DNA of 64,000 nt, taken from an uncultured Armatimonadota bacterium. GTDB taxonomy: Bacteria; Armatimonadota; Fimbriimonadia; Fimbriimonadales; Fimbriimonadaceae. The notes under the pieces were generated by a model. That model did no database searches and had not been told where the DNA came from. It saw only the letters and a program-made list of their open reading frames with translations. This document shows positions 53,202 to 62,598 of the stretch, in pieces. The DNA lies in contig CAIUHP010000081.1 of the NCBI GenBank assembly GCA_903899015.1, forward strand, positions 1-64,000, given 5' to 3'. Each line of letters begins with the position of its first letter. Within the stretch, counting starts at the first letter, position 1. A program made the position numbers and the translations under genes.

Positions 53202-54103
53202 TGGAATTACTGGCTCAGTTAGCCCCCAAAACGTTCTGGAACGCGCCGAACGGCTCGTCCGAACTCTGGGTTAAGATCATCATCGCTTTCTTCATCGGTA
53301 TCGGATTCTTCATCGGCATGATGAATGTGCCGACCCAAATGAGACGGCCGATAGTCTTCACCGTCACCTTCGTTTCGGGGCTCTTTTACTTCCTTTTCTG
53401 GATCTATCCCGCTCCGATCAACAAGGCGCCTGAGGACGCTCCGCGTAACACGCTTGAAGCATTCTCCTTCTGGATTTCCGACTCGCAAGCGGTCGTTGCG
53501 GACCTGACGAACATTATTGCTTCGTTCTTGATTGGTCTTGGCATCTACTCACTGCTTAGAGTCCACCTTGGCAAAATCAAGAAGCAGCAGCGGGACTGGC
53601 AGTTCAGCGTTGTACTGATCGTCAGCATGCTCGCAATGATCCTTTTCGGATATGTCGACTTCTACATGCGCTTAGACCCGGCCAACTCAAAGATGGCGGG
53701 AAGCGGCTACGTGGGTTGGACTTTCTGGCAGTTTGGACGCGACCTGCTCTTCAACGGCTTGCTCCAAAACATGGACGCGGGCATGTTCTCAATCGTCGCG
53801 TTTTACATCTTGTCGGCCGCTTACCGAGCCTTCCGGGCTCGATCCATTGAGGCGACCATCCTACTTGTAACCGCGCTCGTCGTGATGTTGAGTCTGATGG
53901 GATTGGTTGAATTCTATTGGGCTCAAGGAGTTGACAGTGCTCATCTGAGCAACAACTTCAAGTTGGATAACGTGGCGCGTTGGCTTCGTGGAAACGTTCA
54001 AACGCCTGCCATTCGCGGAATCGACTTTGGCGTCGGAATCGGACTGCTCGCAATGGGCGTTCGACTCTGGCTCAACCTTGAAAAGACAGGAAGTGCTAGC
54101 TAA
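53201..54103 (+). CDS. Cluster gene 4: polytopic membrane protein
   Basis: 300 aa, about seven hydrophobic spans (for example WVKIIIAFFIGIGFFIGMM, IVFTVTFVSGLFYFLFWIY, IIASFLIGLGIYSLLRV, LLVTALVVMLSLMGLVEFYW). No transporter signature is recognised. It starts in the TAATG overlap with gene 3 and ends in another TAATG overlap with gene 5, so the three are translated together. Confidence 0.8.
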   Translation: MELLAQLAPKTFWNAPNGSSELWVKIIIAFFIGIGFFIGMMNVPTQMRRPIVFTVTFVSGLFYFLFWIYPAPINKAPEDAPRNTLEAFSFWISDSQAVVADLTNIIASFLIGLGIYSLLRVHLGKIKKQQRDWQFSVVLIVSMLAMILFGYVDFYMRLDPANSKMAGSGYVGWTFWQFGRDLLFNGLLQNMDAGMFSIVAFYILSAAYRAFRARSIEATILLVTALVVMLSLMGLVEFYWAQGVDSAHLSNNFKLDNVARWLRGNVQTPAIRGIDFGVGIGLLAMGVRLWLNLEKTGSAS

Positions 54104-55059
54104 TGGCAACTTTAGATCCCACTCCTAAGAGCTTTGCGGAAAAACTGCAATCCGTTCCTAAACCGGTTTTATATCTGGTGCTATTCCTGTTGGCGGCCTT
54201 GCCACTCTTCTTTCCCGTGAAGTTGCCGAACAAGCCGATCGATGCCAGCATCGACTTCTACGCTCATCTTATGCAACTCCCCGAGGGTAGCAAGGTTCTG
54301 ATCAGTTCGGACTGGACGAACTCAACCCGAGGCGAAAGCATGGGCGAAATGGAAGCCTTACTTCGCATTCTCATGCGAAAGGGAATCAAGTTCGTGGTCT
54401 ACACGACGGCTGATCCCCAAGCGCCTCAAGTAGCCCGCGATACGATTCGTAAGATCGCGGACGAAGAAGGGAAGGCCGGCGGATATCGCTACAAGCCGTT
54501 CGAAGATTACGTGATTCTTGGTTACTATCCGAACGGAGAAGGCACCACATCGGCCATTAACAACAAGTTCCTTTCCATCTGCGAAGGCAAGAAAGACTGG
54601 CCCGAGAACTCTCCACCGAGAGATGTTCTTCAATCGCCGGTTCTACAAGGTATCAAGTCGGTTTCAGACTTTAAGTATCTGATCATGGTGACCGCATCCA
54701 GCACAAATACGGTTGTCCTGGAACGAGTGACCAAAGCTCCGTTGATGTTCATGGTAACCGGTGTTATGGTTCCTGAGAACACCACTTACTACGCTTCTGG
54801 GCAGCTGAAGGGACTTTGCGGCGGCGTCAAAGGCGTCTACGACTTGGAAACCCTTATGGAGGACGGACTAAACGTCGAAGGACCCCACAAGGTTCTTTCA
54901 GAGAAGTACACCGACGTGATTCCAGGGTTCCCTGGAAAGCAAAATGCGGGTAAGGGAAATGCCTACTATCCGTCCTTACACTTCGCGTTGTTCTTGCTTA
55001 TCCTGGCGGTTATTACCGGCAACGTGGGCATGTTCTTGTCGAAAAGGAAGGGTGCCTAA
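54103..55059 (+). CDS. Cluster gene 5: bitopic protein with large outer domain
   Basis: 318 aa with one span at about residues 24-42 and another at about 288-310, flanking a 245-residue soluble domain that should sit outside the cytosol. The domain has VLISSDWTNSTRGESMGEMEALLRILMRKGIKFVVYT, suggesting an alpha/beta fold. No known family. Starts inside the previous stop (TAATG). Confidence 0.8.
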   Translation: MATLDPTPKSFAEKLQSVPKPVLYLVLFLLAALPLFFPVKLPNKPIDASIDFYAHLMQLPEGSKVLISSDWTNSTRGESMGEMEALLRILMRKGIKFVVYTTADPQAPQVARDTIRKIADEEGKAGGYRYKPFEDYVILGYYPNGEGTTSAINNKFLSICEGKKDWPENSPPRDVLQSPVLQGIKSVSDFKYLIMVTASSTNTVVLERVTKAPLMFMVTGVMVPENTTYYASGQLKGLCGGVKGVYDLETLMEDGLNVEGPHKVLSEKYTDVIPGFPGKQNAGKGNAYYPSLHFALFLLILAVITGNVGMFLSKRKGA

Positions 55060-55797
55060 ATGACATACAATCACGATCTTGCCGTCCTTTCGGTCGGAGC
55101 CATCGCGACAATTGGTCTCTACACCATTCTTTATCGAGAGAACCGATTCTATCGATTCTTCGAGCACCTGTTCCTAGGTTTGGCATCTGGCTGGGCTTTG
55201 GTTGCCCTATGGACGGAAACGCTCAAGAGTCTTTGGTGGGACAAGCTTGTGGGTGCATCTGCATCCGATGGAAACTCGGCTGCAATGGGCTACTGGGTCT
55301 ACATCATGTTGCTCCCCATCGGCGCGATGGGATACATGGTCTTCAGCAAGAAGCACAACTGGATGAGCCGTATTCCCATCGGCATCATCCTGGGACTGTA
55401 TTCTGGCCAGCAGTTCAACGCCTGGACCAACCGATACATTCCTCAAATGGCTGGAACGATGAAATCCATCATTCCGACCGCAGGCTTCTTTAAGCCAGAT
55501 CCCAATGCGCTAAACCCCGCTTTAGGTCCGGTAAAAGGCGATCTGTACGGATCGGAGGCTCTCAATAACCTCATCTTCATTTTCACCGTGCTGTGCGTCC
55601 TAAGCTATTTCTTGTTTAGCTTTGATGTGAAGAACAAGCTGGTCAAGAGTGCGTCACTCATGGGACGCTGGTTGCTCATGATCGGCTTTGGAGCGATCTT
55701 CGGCACCACGGTTATGATGCGGTTCTCACTTCTCATCGACCGAATGTTCTTCATCTGGATCGAGTTCGTGAAACAAGGTCTGTTCCATCTGAAATAA
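55060..55797 (+). CDS. Cluster gene 6: polytopic membrane protein
   Basis: 245 aa, about six spans (LSVGAIATIGLYTILY, HLFLGLASGWALVALW, YWVYIMLLPIGAMGYMVF, LIFIFTVLCVLSYFLF, LLMIGFGAIFGTTVMM). No family is recognised. It begins at the base after the stop of gene 5 and is followed by a strong terminator, so it closes the cluster. Confidence 0.8.
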   Translation: MTYNHDLAVLSVGAIATIGLYTILYRENRFYRFFEHLFLGLASGWALVALWTETLKSLWWDKLVGASASDGNSAAMGYWVYIMLLPIGAMGYMVFSKKHNWMSRIPIGIILGLYSGQQFNAWTNRYIPQMAGTMKSIIPTAGFFKPDPNALNPALGPVKGDLYGSEALNNLIFIFTVLCVLSYFLFSFDVKNKLVKSASLMGRWLLMIGFGAIFGTTVMMRFSLLIDRMFFIWIEFVKQGLFHLK

Positions 55798-55811
55798 ACG
55801 GGAAGCAATCT

Positions 55812-55860
55812 AAAGGAGCCGCGGCTAATCGAGTAGATTGGCTCCGGCTCCTTTTCTTTT
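55812..55860 (+). terminator. Terminator closing the membrane cluster
   Basis: AAAGGAGCCG pairs with CGGCTCCTTT and an inner GGCTAATC/GATTGGCT stem extends it; TTTTCTTTTT follows. Confidence 0.9.
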
Positions 55861-55885
55861 TGAAATAGAAATTTCCCTACCAAAA

Positions 55886-56635
55886 ATGGCAGAACGCATT
55901 GTTCACGCGATTGTACTGAGGCGGCGCGATTCCGGGGAATCGGATCGCAGACTAACAGTCCTCACCGAAGAGTACGGCAAGATCGACGTATTAGCTAAAG
56001 GGGCTCGCAAAGGCGGTTCGCGACTTTCGGGAGTCTCGGATCCATTGAGTGCCGCCGTAATGAACCTAGCGGAAGGCAAGCGCAATCTTTTCATCACCCA
56101 AGCTCAACCGCTTCATTCATTTCGTGGCTTGCGCAACGACTACGACCGCCTCACAGGCGCTTTGGCACTGGTGGAACTTTTCGCAGCTATTCTCCCAATC
56201 GATGAGCCATTTCCAGAAGCCTATGCCTTATTGGCACAATCCTTACATCATCTGGAAACGCACGTCAAGCCAATCGTCGCGCTAGTTTGGGCCGAAGTCC
56301 GACTCTTGGAACTCACAGGCTTCTTGCCTCAGTTCGACCGGTGCGTGGTGACGGACAAGGAGATCACCGAAGGCGAACCGTTTCTCTCACCTAGAGCAGG
56401 TGGATATGTCTCCGAGCAAGCGGCAATTACGTTTACTGACCGTTTTCGCACTCGAGCCGAAGTGCTTTATGGTCTTGTCCGATTGCCAGAGTTCGATGAG
56501 CCTCCCGGCAACATGAAATTCGTCGAAGAAGCCCTCGCGGATCTACTCCCGTTCTGGCAAAACATCGCCGACGCTCAGCTTCCAGCTAATGAGTCCGCGG
56601 TGCGAGAGTTTCGGCACGTAACCGTTAGCGACTGA
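55886..56635 (+). CDS. recO: DNA repair protein RecO
   Basis: Recombination mediator that loads RecA with RecR and RecF. Start ATG 55886 gives MAERIVHAIVLRRRDSGESDRRLTVLTEEYGKIDVLAKGARK, the OB-fold N-terminus of RecO; the frame from 55838 reads through the terminator region. The C-terminal domain has LVWAEVRLLELTGFLPQFDRC but lacks the usual zinc-binding cysteine quartet, as in many RecO proteins. 249 aa, normal. Confidence 0.93.
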   Translation: MAERIVHAIVLRRRDSGESDRRLTVLTEEYGKIDVLAKGARKGGSRLSGVSDPLSAAVMNLAEGKRNLFITQAQPLHSFRGLRNDYDRLTGALALVELFAAILPIDEPFPEAYALLAQSLHHLETHVKPIVALVWAEVRLLELTGFLPQFDRCVVTDKEITEGEPFLSPRAGGYVSEQAAITFTDRFRTRAEVLYGLVRLPEFDEPPGNMKFVEEALADLLPFWQNIADAQLPANESAVREFRHVTVSD

Positions 56636-57136
56636 AGGAGTTGACGCGCATTTTTGAACGCGGCATCTCGACCCCAGCGCGGGTCGCGGCTCTTAGCCCT
56701 GCGTCGCGGAGCGCCGTGGGGTAGTTGCTTGCGCCGCCAAAACGTCTTCTGGCCGCATATTGGAAAACAGGCGTATGCGACCCACTGCCCGGGGTCGGAA
56801 TCGACATTCGCCTCTCACCCCGGGGCATCGCAGAGATGACCCGGGGCTAAAATATGTGACCACTCCGTGGTCAGGATGCCTCTTTCCTGGGAGTGCATTT
56901 ATTCTTGACAGTCCAAAACCTTAAGGAATCCCCCATCGTGTGATACGAAACTAGATTCATTTCGGAAAGACCTAATCCCGCCAATCTTCTCCGTTCGTAC
57001 AAACGCCAAATGAGCTTGTGTAATAACGATAATGACCAATATGCGGGGCTAGCTTGATCTCACTTAAAGTGCACCGACCTCCATATCTTGAATTCGTTCC
57101 CCTAACACAATCGTTAAAAGAGTAGAATCTTCGCCA
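56636..57136. other. Intergenic region of 500 bases
   Basis: No convincing gene. The first 200 bases are GC-rich with short inverted repeats; a perfect TGACCAC-TCC-GTGGTCA hairpin lies near 56856-56872. A TAGAAT box at 57123-57128 is 8 bases ahead of the next gene and may start a leaderless message. Confidence 0.5.
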
Positions 57137-58768
57137 ATGAGACGGTCGTCCCTTACCATGCTTTCGGTTGCCGCAGTGCTCGCACTTGTTGGCTGCGGAA
57201 AAGGCAATTTCTCCGAGAGGAGTTCTGCTGGAAAAGAAAACGTTTTTCGGTATCCAATCACTACCGACATGACCACGCTTGATCCGGCAAAGGTGCAGGA
57301 TGGCGATACGATCGATGCCATTCAACAGGTTTTTGAGGGCCTCGTGAAGTGGGACGAGAAGAATCAAGTCGTTCCAAATATTGCCGAAAAGTGGGAAATT
57401 GCCCCCGACGGCCGAACCTACACGTTCACCCTGAACAAAGGCGTGAAGTTCCATAACGGTCGCGAAGTAAAGGCAGCCGACTTCAAATACTCCATCGAGC
57501 GCGCAGCCAACCCCGAGTTCGGTTCTCCGACGGCCGCCGACTACCTATTTGCCATTGACGGATTCAACGATCGTTGGTCGAAGAAGGCTAAGGACGTTCG
57601 AGGTGTGAAAGTTGTTGACGACTATCACCTAATCCTGGTAGCTGACAAGCCACGGCCTTACTTTCTTGCCTTGCTGACTTATCCCGACTCGTTCGTCGTC
57701 TGCAAAGAGGCGTTGAATAATGGCGGTGAGATTCAGAAAGTCGAGCAAATGATTGGAACCGGGCCTTACAAGGCCACTTCCTTTGCACCCGACCAGCTTT
57801 TGGTCCTTGGGTCGAACAAAGAGTATCGACTCGGTGCTCCAAAGGTCGATCGAATTGAGCGAACGGTTATCAAGGATGCTCAGACTCGCTTGAACAAGTT
57901 CAAGTCGGGTGAATTGGATCTTACACGCATTGAGCGACAAGACATTCCTGGCTTGTTGGCGGATGCAAAGTTCAAGGATCAGATCCATTTCTTTGAACGA
58001 CCGGCTCTTTATTACGTCGGCTTGAATTGCGACACTTACGCTCCGTTTAAGGATCGGAATGTTCGCCGAGCATTTGCGATGGCCGTCGACGCTCAAAAGC
58101 TTGTAGACGAGACCCTAGATGGCAAGAACCCCGATATTCAAAAGCTGAACGGAGTCAATCCAGTTGCTAAGAGCATCTTGCCTCCATCTGTTTTAGGATT
58201 CAGATCCAACGCCAACTACATTCGTTTCAATTTGACGGAAGCGAAGAAACTCCTTGCTGCCGCTGGATATCCAGATGGTAAGAACATGCCCCCGCTCGTG
58301 ATTTACCATCGAGACGGCCAAACCGACGTGAAATTGGTCGCAGAAGCAGTTGCAACCCAGCTGAGACAAAATCTCGGCGTGGATTGTAAGACCCAGATGC
58401 TCCCTTGGGGCGCCTACCTCGATAAGCACAACAAAAAACAGCTTGAGTTCTTCCACATGCGATGGTCGGCGGACTACCTTGATCCTCAAAACTTCTTGAG
58501 TCTGTTGCTGTCCACAACCGGCGTCGAGAACAAGATTAACTACAGCAATCCTGCTTTCGATGCACTCTGCGCCAAGGGTGATACGATGGTCGGAAAGGAT
58601 GACGAGCGACTCAAACTCTATGCTCAAGCCGAGGATATGGTTCTGCAGGATGCACCGTTTATTCCGATCTACATCGAAAAAGACGCCGAATTGATCAGCC
58701 CACGCATTAAGGGTTTAAGAGAGTCCGTTTTTGGACACTTGCCACATACCACTGTTAGCTTGGAGTAG
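57137..58768 (+). CDS. Oligopeptide-type ABC transporter substrate-binding lipoprotein
   Basis: SBP family 5 (OppA/DppA). The signal peptide MRRSSLTMLSVAAVLALVGC ends in lipobox LVGC. Family blocks: TTLDPAKVQDGDTIDAIQQVFEGL, LAEKWEIAPDGRTYTF-type EKWEIAPDGRTYTFTLNKGVKFHNGREV, MIGTGPYKATSF, VRRAFAMAVDAQKLVDETL. 543 aa, normal. No permease or ATPase follows; those subunits are elsewhere. It binds short peptides or similar ligands outside the membrane. Confidence 0.94.
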   Translation: MRRSSLTMLSVAAVLALVGCGKGNFSERSSAGKENVFRYPITTDMTTLDPAKVQDGDTIDAIQQVFEGLVKWDEKNQVVPNIAEKWEIAPDGRTYTFTLNKGVKFHNGREVKAADFKYSIERAANPEFGSPTAADYLFAIDGFNDRWSKKAKDVRGVKVVDDYHLILVADKPRPYFLALLTYPDSFVVCKEALNNGGEIQKVEQMIGTGPYKATSFAPDQLLVLGSNKEYRLGAPKVDRIERTVIKDAQTRLNKFKSGELDLTRIERQDIPGLLADAKFKDQIHFFERPALYYVGLNCDTYAPFKDRNVRRAFAMAVDAQKLVDETLDGKNPDIQKLNGVNPVAKSILPPSVLGFRSNANYIRFNLTEAKKLLAAAGYPDGKNMPPLVIYHRDGQTDVKLVAEAVATQLRQNLGVDCKTQMLPWGAYLDKHNKKQLEFFHMRWSADYLDPQNFLSLLLSTTGVENKINYSNPAFDALCAKGDTMVGKDDERLKLYAQAEDMVLQDAPFIPIYIEKDAELISPRIKGLRESVFGHLPHTTVSLE

Positions 58769-58776
58769 TTGAATTG

Positions 58777-58803
58777 GGAGCACCGAGGTGCTCCTAGTTT
58801 TAA
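58777..58803 (+). terminator. Rho-independent terminator
   Basis: GGGAGCACC with GGTGCTCCT, 2-base loop, followed by AGTTTTAAAA. It ends the binding-protein gene. Confidence 0.75.
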
Positions 58804-58808
58804 AACGA

Positions 58809-60044
58809 ATGGCCTCACCTTCAAGAGTTCAAATCTCGGCAGCAAATTTCACCAGACCGGAATCCGGTCTGGTGTTTGTTCCTGACTCATGCGACCTTGA
58901 ATGCACCTTTACCGGCTTACCCGCTTGGCAAAGTAATGGTGGACCGCATCGCGGACATCCCGCACGATCCCTTCCGTTTTCGATGGAAGCGAAGATCGAT
59001 GCCGAACTGGGTCAACTCGTTCGAATTCATGTTCTTGGCATCTTCTCACTGTTCGCTGGGCGAGAAGATGAGGCGCTCGGCACGTTGGGAGCCAGCATTC
59101 ATCTCAGCAATTCACGCGACGCAGTCTTCCGACAAGACTTACTCAACGGCCGACACTATCGAGACGCTCGCGACACAGCCCCCTTAGCCATCGTCAATGG
59201 AGATGGCACGAGCTTGGAAACGGTCGGAACGATTGATGTTCATGGAGTGACCTGTCGTGTCGACATCTTGACCATCGACGTTCCTGCAGGCACCGTTGCC
59301 GAATCGATCCGATTCAAGGATCTAGGAAGCCCCGCTTCGTTCATCGTTTTCGACATTCAGCTTGAGTACATCGTCGCCAAGGCATGCCCCTTTCAGTTGC
59401 GCGGCGGAGGCATCTCGCTAGGAGAGATCGGCTCGAGTATCCGCATTGGCGATCGTTTGAAATTTTATAAGTCGGTCGAGCAGACCGAAATGGCACTCAA
59501 GACAACCGAAGATCTTGATGAAGCCAGAGGCGAAGCTCTTACATTTTTAGCAGTGGTGACGGCTGCGACCATCGAAATAGGAGGAACGCGAGAAATGCAC
59601 CGGGCCCTACTAGACAGTGCTCGAGAGTTTGAGTCGCTCCATACCGTCGAGGAATTGGCGGAATCCGTCCGCCGTCAAGCTGAAGCCGTTACCGCTTCGA
59701 TCTTTAAAGAGGTCCATAGCCCATCGTCCTACTTGGTTGATCGGGCTCTTGCTTTGGTCGAGCGTAATTACGCGAAAGATCTCACCGACGCCAGTGTCGC
59801 CGCTTTGCTTGGTTTGAGCACCTCTCATTTTCGCTTCTTGTTCAAAGAAGCAACCGGCCAGCCGTTCCACAAATTCCTCGTGTCGTTGAGGCTCGAAAAG
59901 GCGCGACAAATGCTCAACGATCAGGAGATTGCCGTTTCGGCAGTTGCGAAGGCAGTCGGATTTGCGGGCTTGAGTCATTTCAGCCGAGCGTTTACTCAGC
60001 GGTTCCAAGTCAGCCCCACGAGCATTCGTCGCGGTGGCGAATAG
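58809..60044 (+). CDS. AraC family transcriptional regulator
   Basis: The C-terminal about 100 residues carry two helix-turn-helix motifs: LTDASVAALLGLSTSHFRFLFKEATGQPFHKFLVSLRLEKARQML and VSAVAKAVGFAGLSHFSRAFTQRFQVSPTSIRR. The N-terminal 300 residues are a separate sensor-like domain I do not recognise. The start is uncertain: ATG 58809 has no ribosome site, and ATG 58983 (MEAKIDAELGQLVRIHVLG) is an alternative that excludes the hairpin at 58851. It ends one base before the ABC gene region, so it may regulate it. Confidence 0.85.
   Translation: MASPSRVQISAANFTRPESGLVFVPDSCDLECTFTGLPAWQSNGGPHRGHPARSLPFSMEAKIDAELGQLVRIHVLGIFSLFAGREDEALGTLGASIHLSNSRDAVFRQDLLNGRHYRDARDTAPLAIVNGDGTSLETVGTIDVHGVTCRVDILTIDVPAGTVAESIRFKDLGSPASFIVFDIQLEYIVAKACPFQLRGGGISLGEIGSSIRIGDRLKFYKSVEQTEMALKTTEDLDEARGEALTFLAVVTAATIEIGGTREMHRALLDSAREFESLHTVEELAESVRRQAEAVTASIFKEVHSPSSYLVDRALALVERNYAKDLTDASVAALLGLSTSHFRFLFKEATGQPFHKFLVSLRLEKARQMLNDQEIAVSAVAKAVGFAGLSHFSRAFTQRFQVSPTSIRRGGE
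58851..58873 (+). repeat. Perfect 10-bp hairpin near the AraC start
   Basis: ACCAGACCGG, loop AAT, CCGGTCTGGT, then GTTTGTT. Lies inside the longest frame of the AraC gene, so it may be a second terminator if the true start is further down. Confidence 0.6.
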
Positions 60045-60045
60045 C

Positions 60046-60780
60046 ATGGTAACCGTCCGCGATCTTGACATGAGCTTTGGAGACCGAAAGGTTCTCCACG
60101 ACATCAACTTGAACGTCGATTCTGGAGAGATCCTTGCCATCATGGGAAGCAGCGGTGGAGGCAAAACGACTTTACTTCGTTGTATTTCCGGACTGATTGA
60201 ACCCACCAAGGGCGAGATTTTGGTTGACAACGTGGACGTCACGAAGGAGCCAGAAGAGGCTCGCCGTCACATGGGAATGGTGTTCCAAAGCGCCGCTCTC
60301 TTTGACTATATGAACGTTCAAGACAATGTGCTTTTCGGGATTCGCCGACAGCTTAGGCTCAAGTGCCCTGAACAGAACGATCTGGTTCGTGCTTCGCTTG
60401 AACGGGTTGGATTGATCGGCGAAGAAAAGAAGATGCCAGCGGAACTGAGCGGGGGAATGAAAAAGCGGGTGGGAATTGCTCGTGCTCTGGCCCTCAATCC
60501 ACGAGTTTTGCTTTACGATGAGCCTACAACCGGACTCGATCCGATTACGGCCTACACGATTGACTCGCTGATTGTTTCGCTTCGCAAAGAATTGAATGTT
60601 ACGAGCGTCGTGGTAAGTCACGACGTTAGCTCTGTGTATCGAGTGGCCGACCGCATTGCCTTCCTTCACGAAGGGGAGCTGATTTTCATCGGGACCCCAG
60701 ATGAATTCACAAAAACGAAAGAGGCAAGCATCCAAGAATTGGTGCGGAAAGCAGAAGCTACAAGTTTTTCAGAGGAATAA
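60046..60780 (+). CDS. MlaF-type ABC transporter ATP-binding protein
   Basis: ATPase of a phospholipid-trafficking type transporter. Walker A is GSSGGGKTTL (residues 34-43), the signature LSGGMKKRVGIARAL, and Walker B LLYDEPTTGLDP; the LSGGMKKR form is typical of MlaF/Mkl. The start is ATG 60046, one base after the AraC stop. MlaE and MlaD partners are absent here, so this ATPase works with subunits encoded elsewhere or with another function. Confidence 0.88.
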   Translation: MVTVRDLDMSFGDRKVLHDINLNVDSGEILAIMGSSGGGKTTLLRCISGLIEPTKGEILVDNVDVTKEPEEARRHMGMVFQSAALFDYMNVQDNVLFGIRRQLRLKCPEQNDLVRASLERVGLIGEEKKMPAELSGGMKKRVGIARALALNPRVLLYDEPTTGLDPITAYTIDSLIVSLRKELNVTSVVVSHDVSSVYRVADRIAFLHEGELIFIGTPDEFTKTKEASIQELVRKAEATSFSEE

Positions 60781-60822
60781 GAGCCGAATCGGCGCTCAAA
60801 CCTGTCAAACTCTCCTTTTAGA

Positions 60823-62538
60823 ATGAAGGTCCTTGTCATCGGCTCAGGCCCGATCGTTATCGGCCAAGCGGCCGAGTTTGATTATGCAGGCACTCAAGCT
60901 TGCAAGAGCCTCAAAGAAGAGGGCCACACGGTTGTTTTAATTAACAGCAACCCCGCAACCATCATGACCGATCCCGGCGTGAGTGATGCGCTCTACATAG
61001 AGCCACTTAACGTCGATTTCTGCGAACGAGTCATCAAGCGAGAGAAACCCGATGCATTGTTGCCAACCCTTGGCGGACAAACCGGCTTAAACCTCGCGAC
61101 CCAGCTATCCGATGCGGGCATCCTCGAAAAGTACAACATCAAAGTGCTTGGAACCCCTTTGAGCGCCATCAAGAAGGCAGAAGATCGCGAGAGCTTCCGA
61201 AACCTGATGCGCGAGATTAAGGAGCCGGTTCCCGAAAGCTGGATCATCCAAACCGAAGACGAATTAGCAGCCGTTCTCGACATCGTTCCTTACCCGTGCA
61301 TCATTCGCCCCGCTTACACGCTCGGCGGAACCGGCGGAGGAATTGCGGACACTCGAGAAGAGCTTTGGGAAACCGGTCGCAAGGGACTCAAGCTTTCCAT
61401 GCGCAGCCAGATCATGGTCGAGCGAAGTTTGCTTGGCTGGAAAGAAGTTGAATACGAAGTTATGCGAGACGGGGCAGGGAACTGCATCACGGTTTGCAAC
61501 ATGGAGAACCTCGATCCGATGGGTGTCCATACGGGGGACTCCATCGTTATTGCTCCCTCCCAAACGCTGAGCGATCTCGAATATCACATGCTCCGCACCG
61601 CTTCCCTGAAGATCATTCAGTCACTGGGAATTGAAGGCGGATGCAACGTTCAGCTTGCCGTCAATCCCGACAGCTTCGACTATTACATCATCGAAGTCAA
61701 TCCGCGTGTATCTCGATCTTCTGCTCTTGCATCCAAAGCCACCGGCTATCCGATTGCACGAGTTGCCGCCAAAATTGCGGTCGGTCTGACGCTTGATCAG
61801 ATTGAGAACCAGGTAACCGGAACGACGAAAGCTTGCTTTGAGCCCGCGTTGGACTACTGCGTCGTCAAAGTGCCGCGCTGGCCCTTCGACAAATTCACGA
61901 CCGGCGACCGATCTTTGTTCACTCAGATGAAAGCGACGGGCGAAGTCATGGCCATCGACCGATCATTCGAGGCCGCCCTCATGAAAGCGCTTCGCGGATT
62001 AGAAGTTCGACAGAAAGATCTGCGCCATCCGAAGTTTGCGGACATGGACATCGATTTGTTGAAAGAGGCGATTCGAAAACCAACCGACGAACGACTTTGG
62101 GCTCTCGCAGAAGGGCTTCGCAGAGGCTTGACGGTTGACGAAGTCAACCGAATTAGCCGGGTGGATCGATGGTTCTTGAGAAAGATCAATGGTCTCCTGA
62201 AAGTGGAGCAGCAGCTGGTTGAAGCAGGGCAGAACCACTCTGCGGAAATCGGAACTTTGATCGAGGAAGCATTTCTCATCGGTTTCCCGAGTCCGACGAT
62301 CGCTTCACTGCTTGGGGTGGACACCGCGACCGCAAGAAAAGCTCGCGAACTGGTCAAATCGGGCATGGTGACCGATGCATCCACTCTTGAATGGCAACTT
62401 CAAGCGGCTCTTGAAATCGAGCGACACAAGGTTATGCCAGTCTTCAAAATGGTGGATACCTGCGCGGGTGAGTTCGAATCGCACACTCCGTACTACTACG
62501 GCACGTTTGAACAAGAGAACGATTTCGTGAGCGTCTAG
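60823..62538 (+). CDS. carB: Carbamoyl-phosphate synthase large subunit, N-terminal half
   Basis: 571 aa, versus about 1,070 for standard CarB. It holds the carboxyphosphate ATP-grasp domain ([85 protein letters not shown]) and the oligomerisation domain, and ends in [20 protein letters not shown]. In E. coli this position is directly before the second ATP-grasp half, so the gene stops at the natural domain boundary. No continuation is found downstream. Split CarB exists in some archaea and Aquifex; the other half should be elsewhere in the genome. Confidence 0.95.
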   Translation: MKVLVIGSGPIVIGQAAEFDYAGTQACKSLKEEGHTVVLINSNPATIMTDPGVSDALYIEPLNVDFCERVIKREKPDALLPTLGGQTGLNLATQLSDAGILEKYNIKVLGTPLSAIKKAEDRESFRNLMREIKEPVPESWIIQTEDELAAVLDIVPYPCIIRPAYTLGGTGGGIADTREELWETGRKGLKLSMRSQIMVERSLLGWKEVEYEVMRDGAGNCITVCNMENLDPMGVHTGDSIVIAPSQTLSDLEYHMLRTASLKIIQSLGIEGGCNVQLAVNPDSFDYYIIEVNPRVSRSSALASKATGYPIARVAAKIAVGLTLDQIENQVTGTTKACFEPALDYCVVKVPRWPFDKFTTGDRSLFTQMKATGEVMAIDRSFEAALMKALRGLEVRQKDLRHPKFADMDIDLLKEAIRKPTDERLWALAEGLRRGLTVDEVNRISRVDRWFLRKINGLLKVEQQLVEAGQNHSAEIGTLIEEAFLIGFPSPTIASLLGVDTATARKARELVKSGMVTDASTLEWQLQAALEIERHKVMPVFKMVDTCAGEFESHTPYYYGTFEQENDFVSV

Positions 62539-62598
62539 TCGCTCACGGAAAGGGCTCGGGTTCGAAACCTTTTGAATATTGTCGCGTAATATACATTC

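Noticed and set aside
62539-62598. Continuation of CarB after a frameshift
   Set aside because: None of the three frames carries second-half CarB sequence; a different membrane gene starts at 62599.
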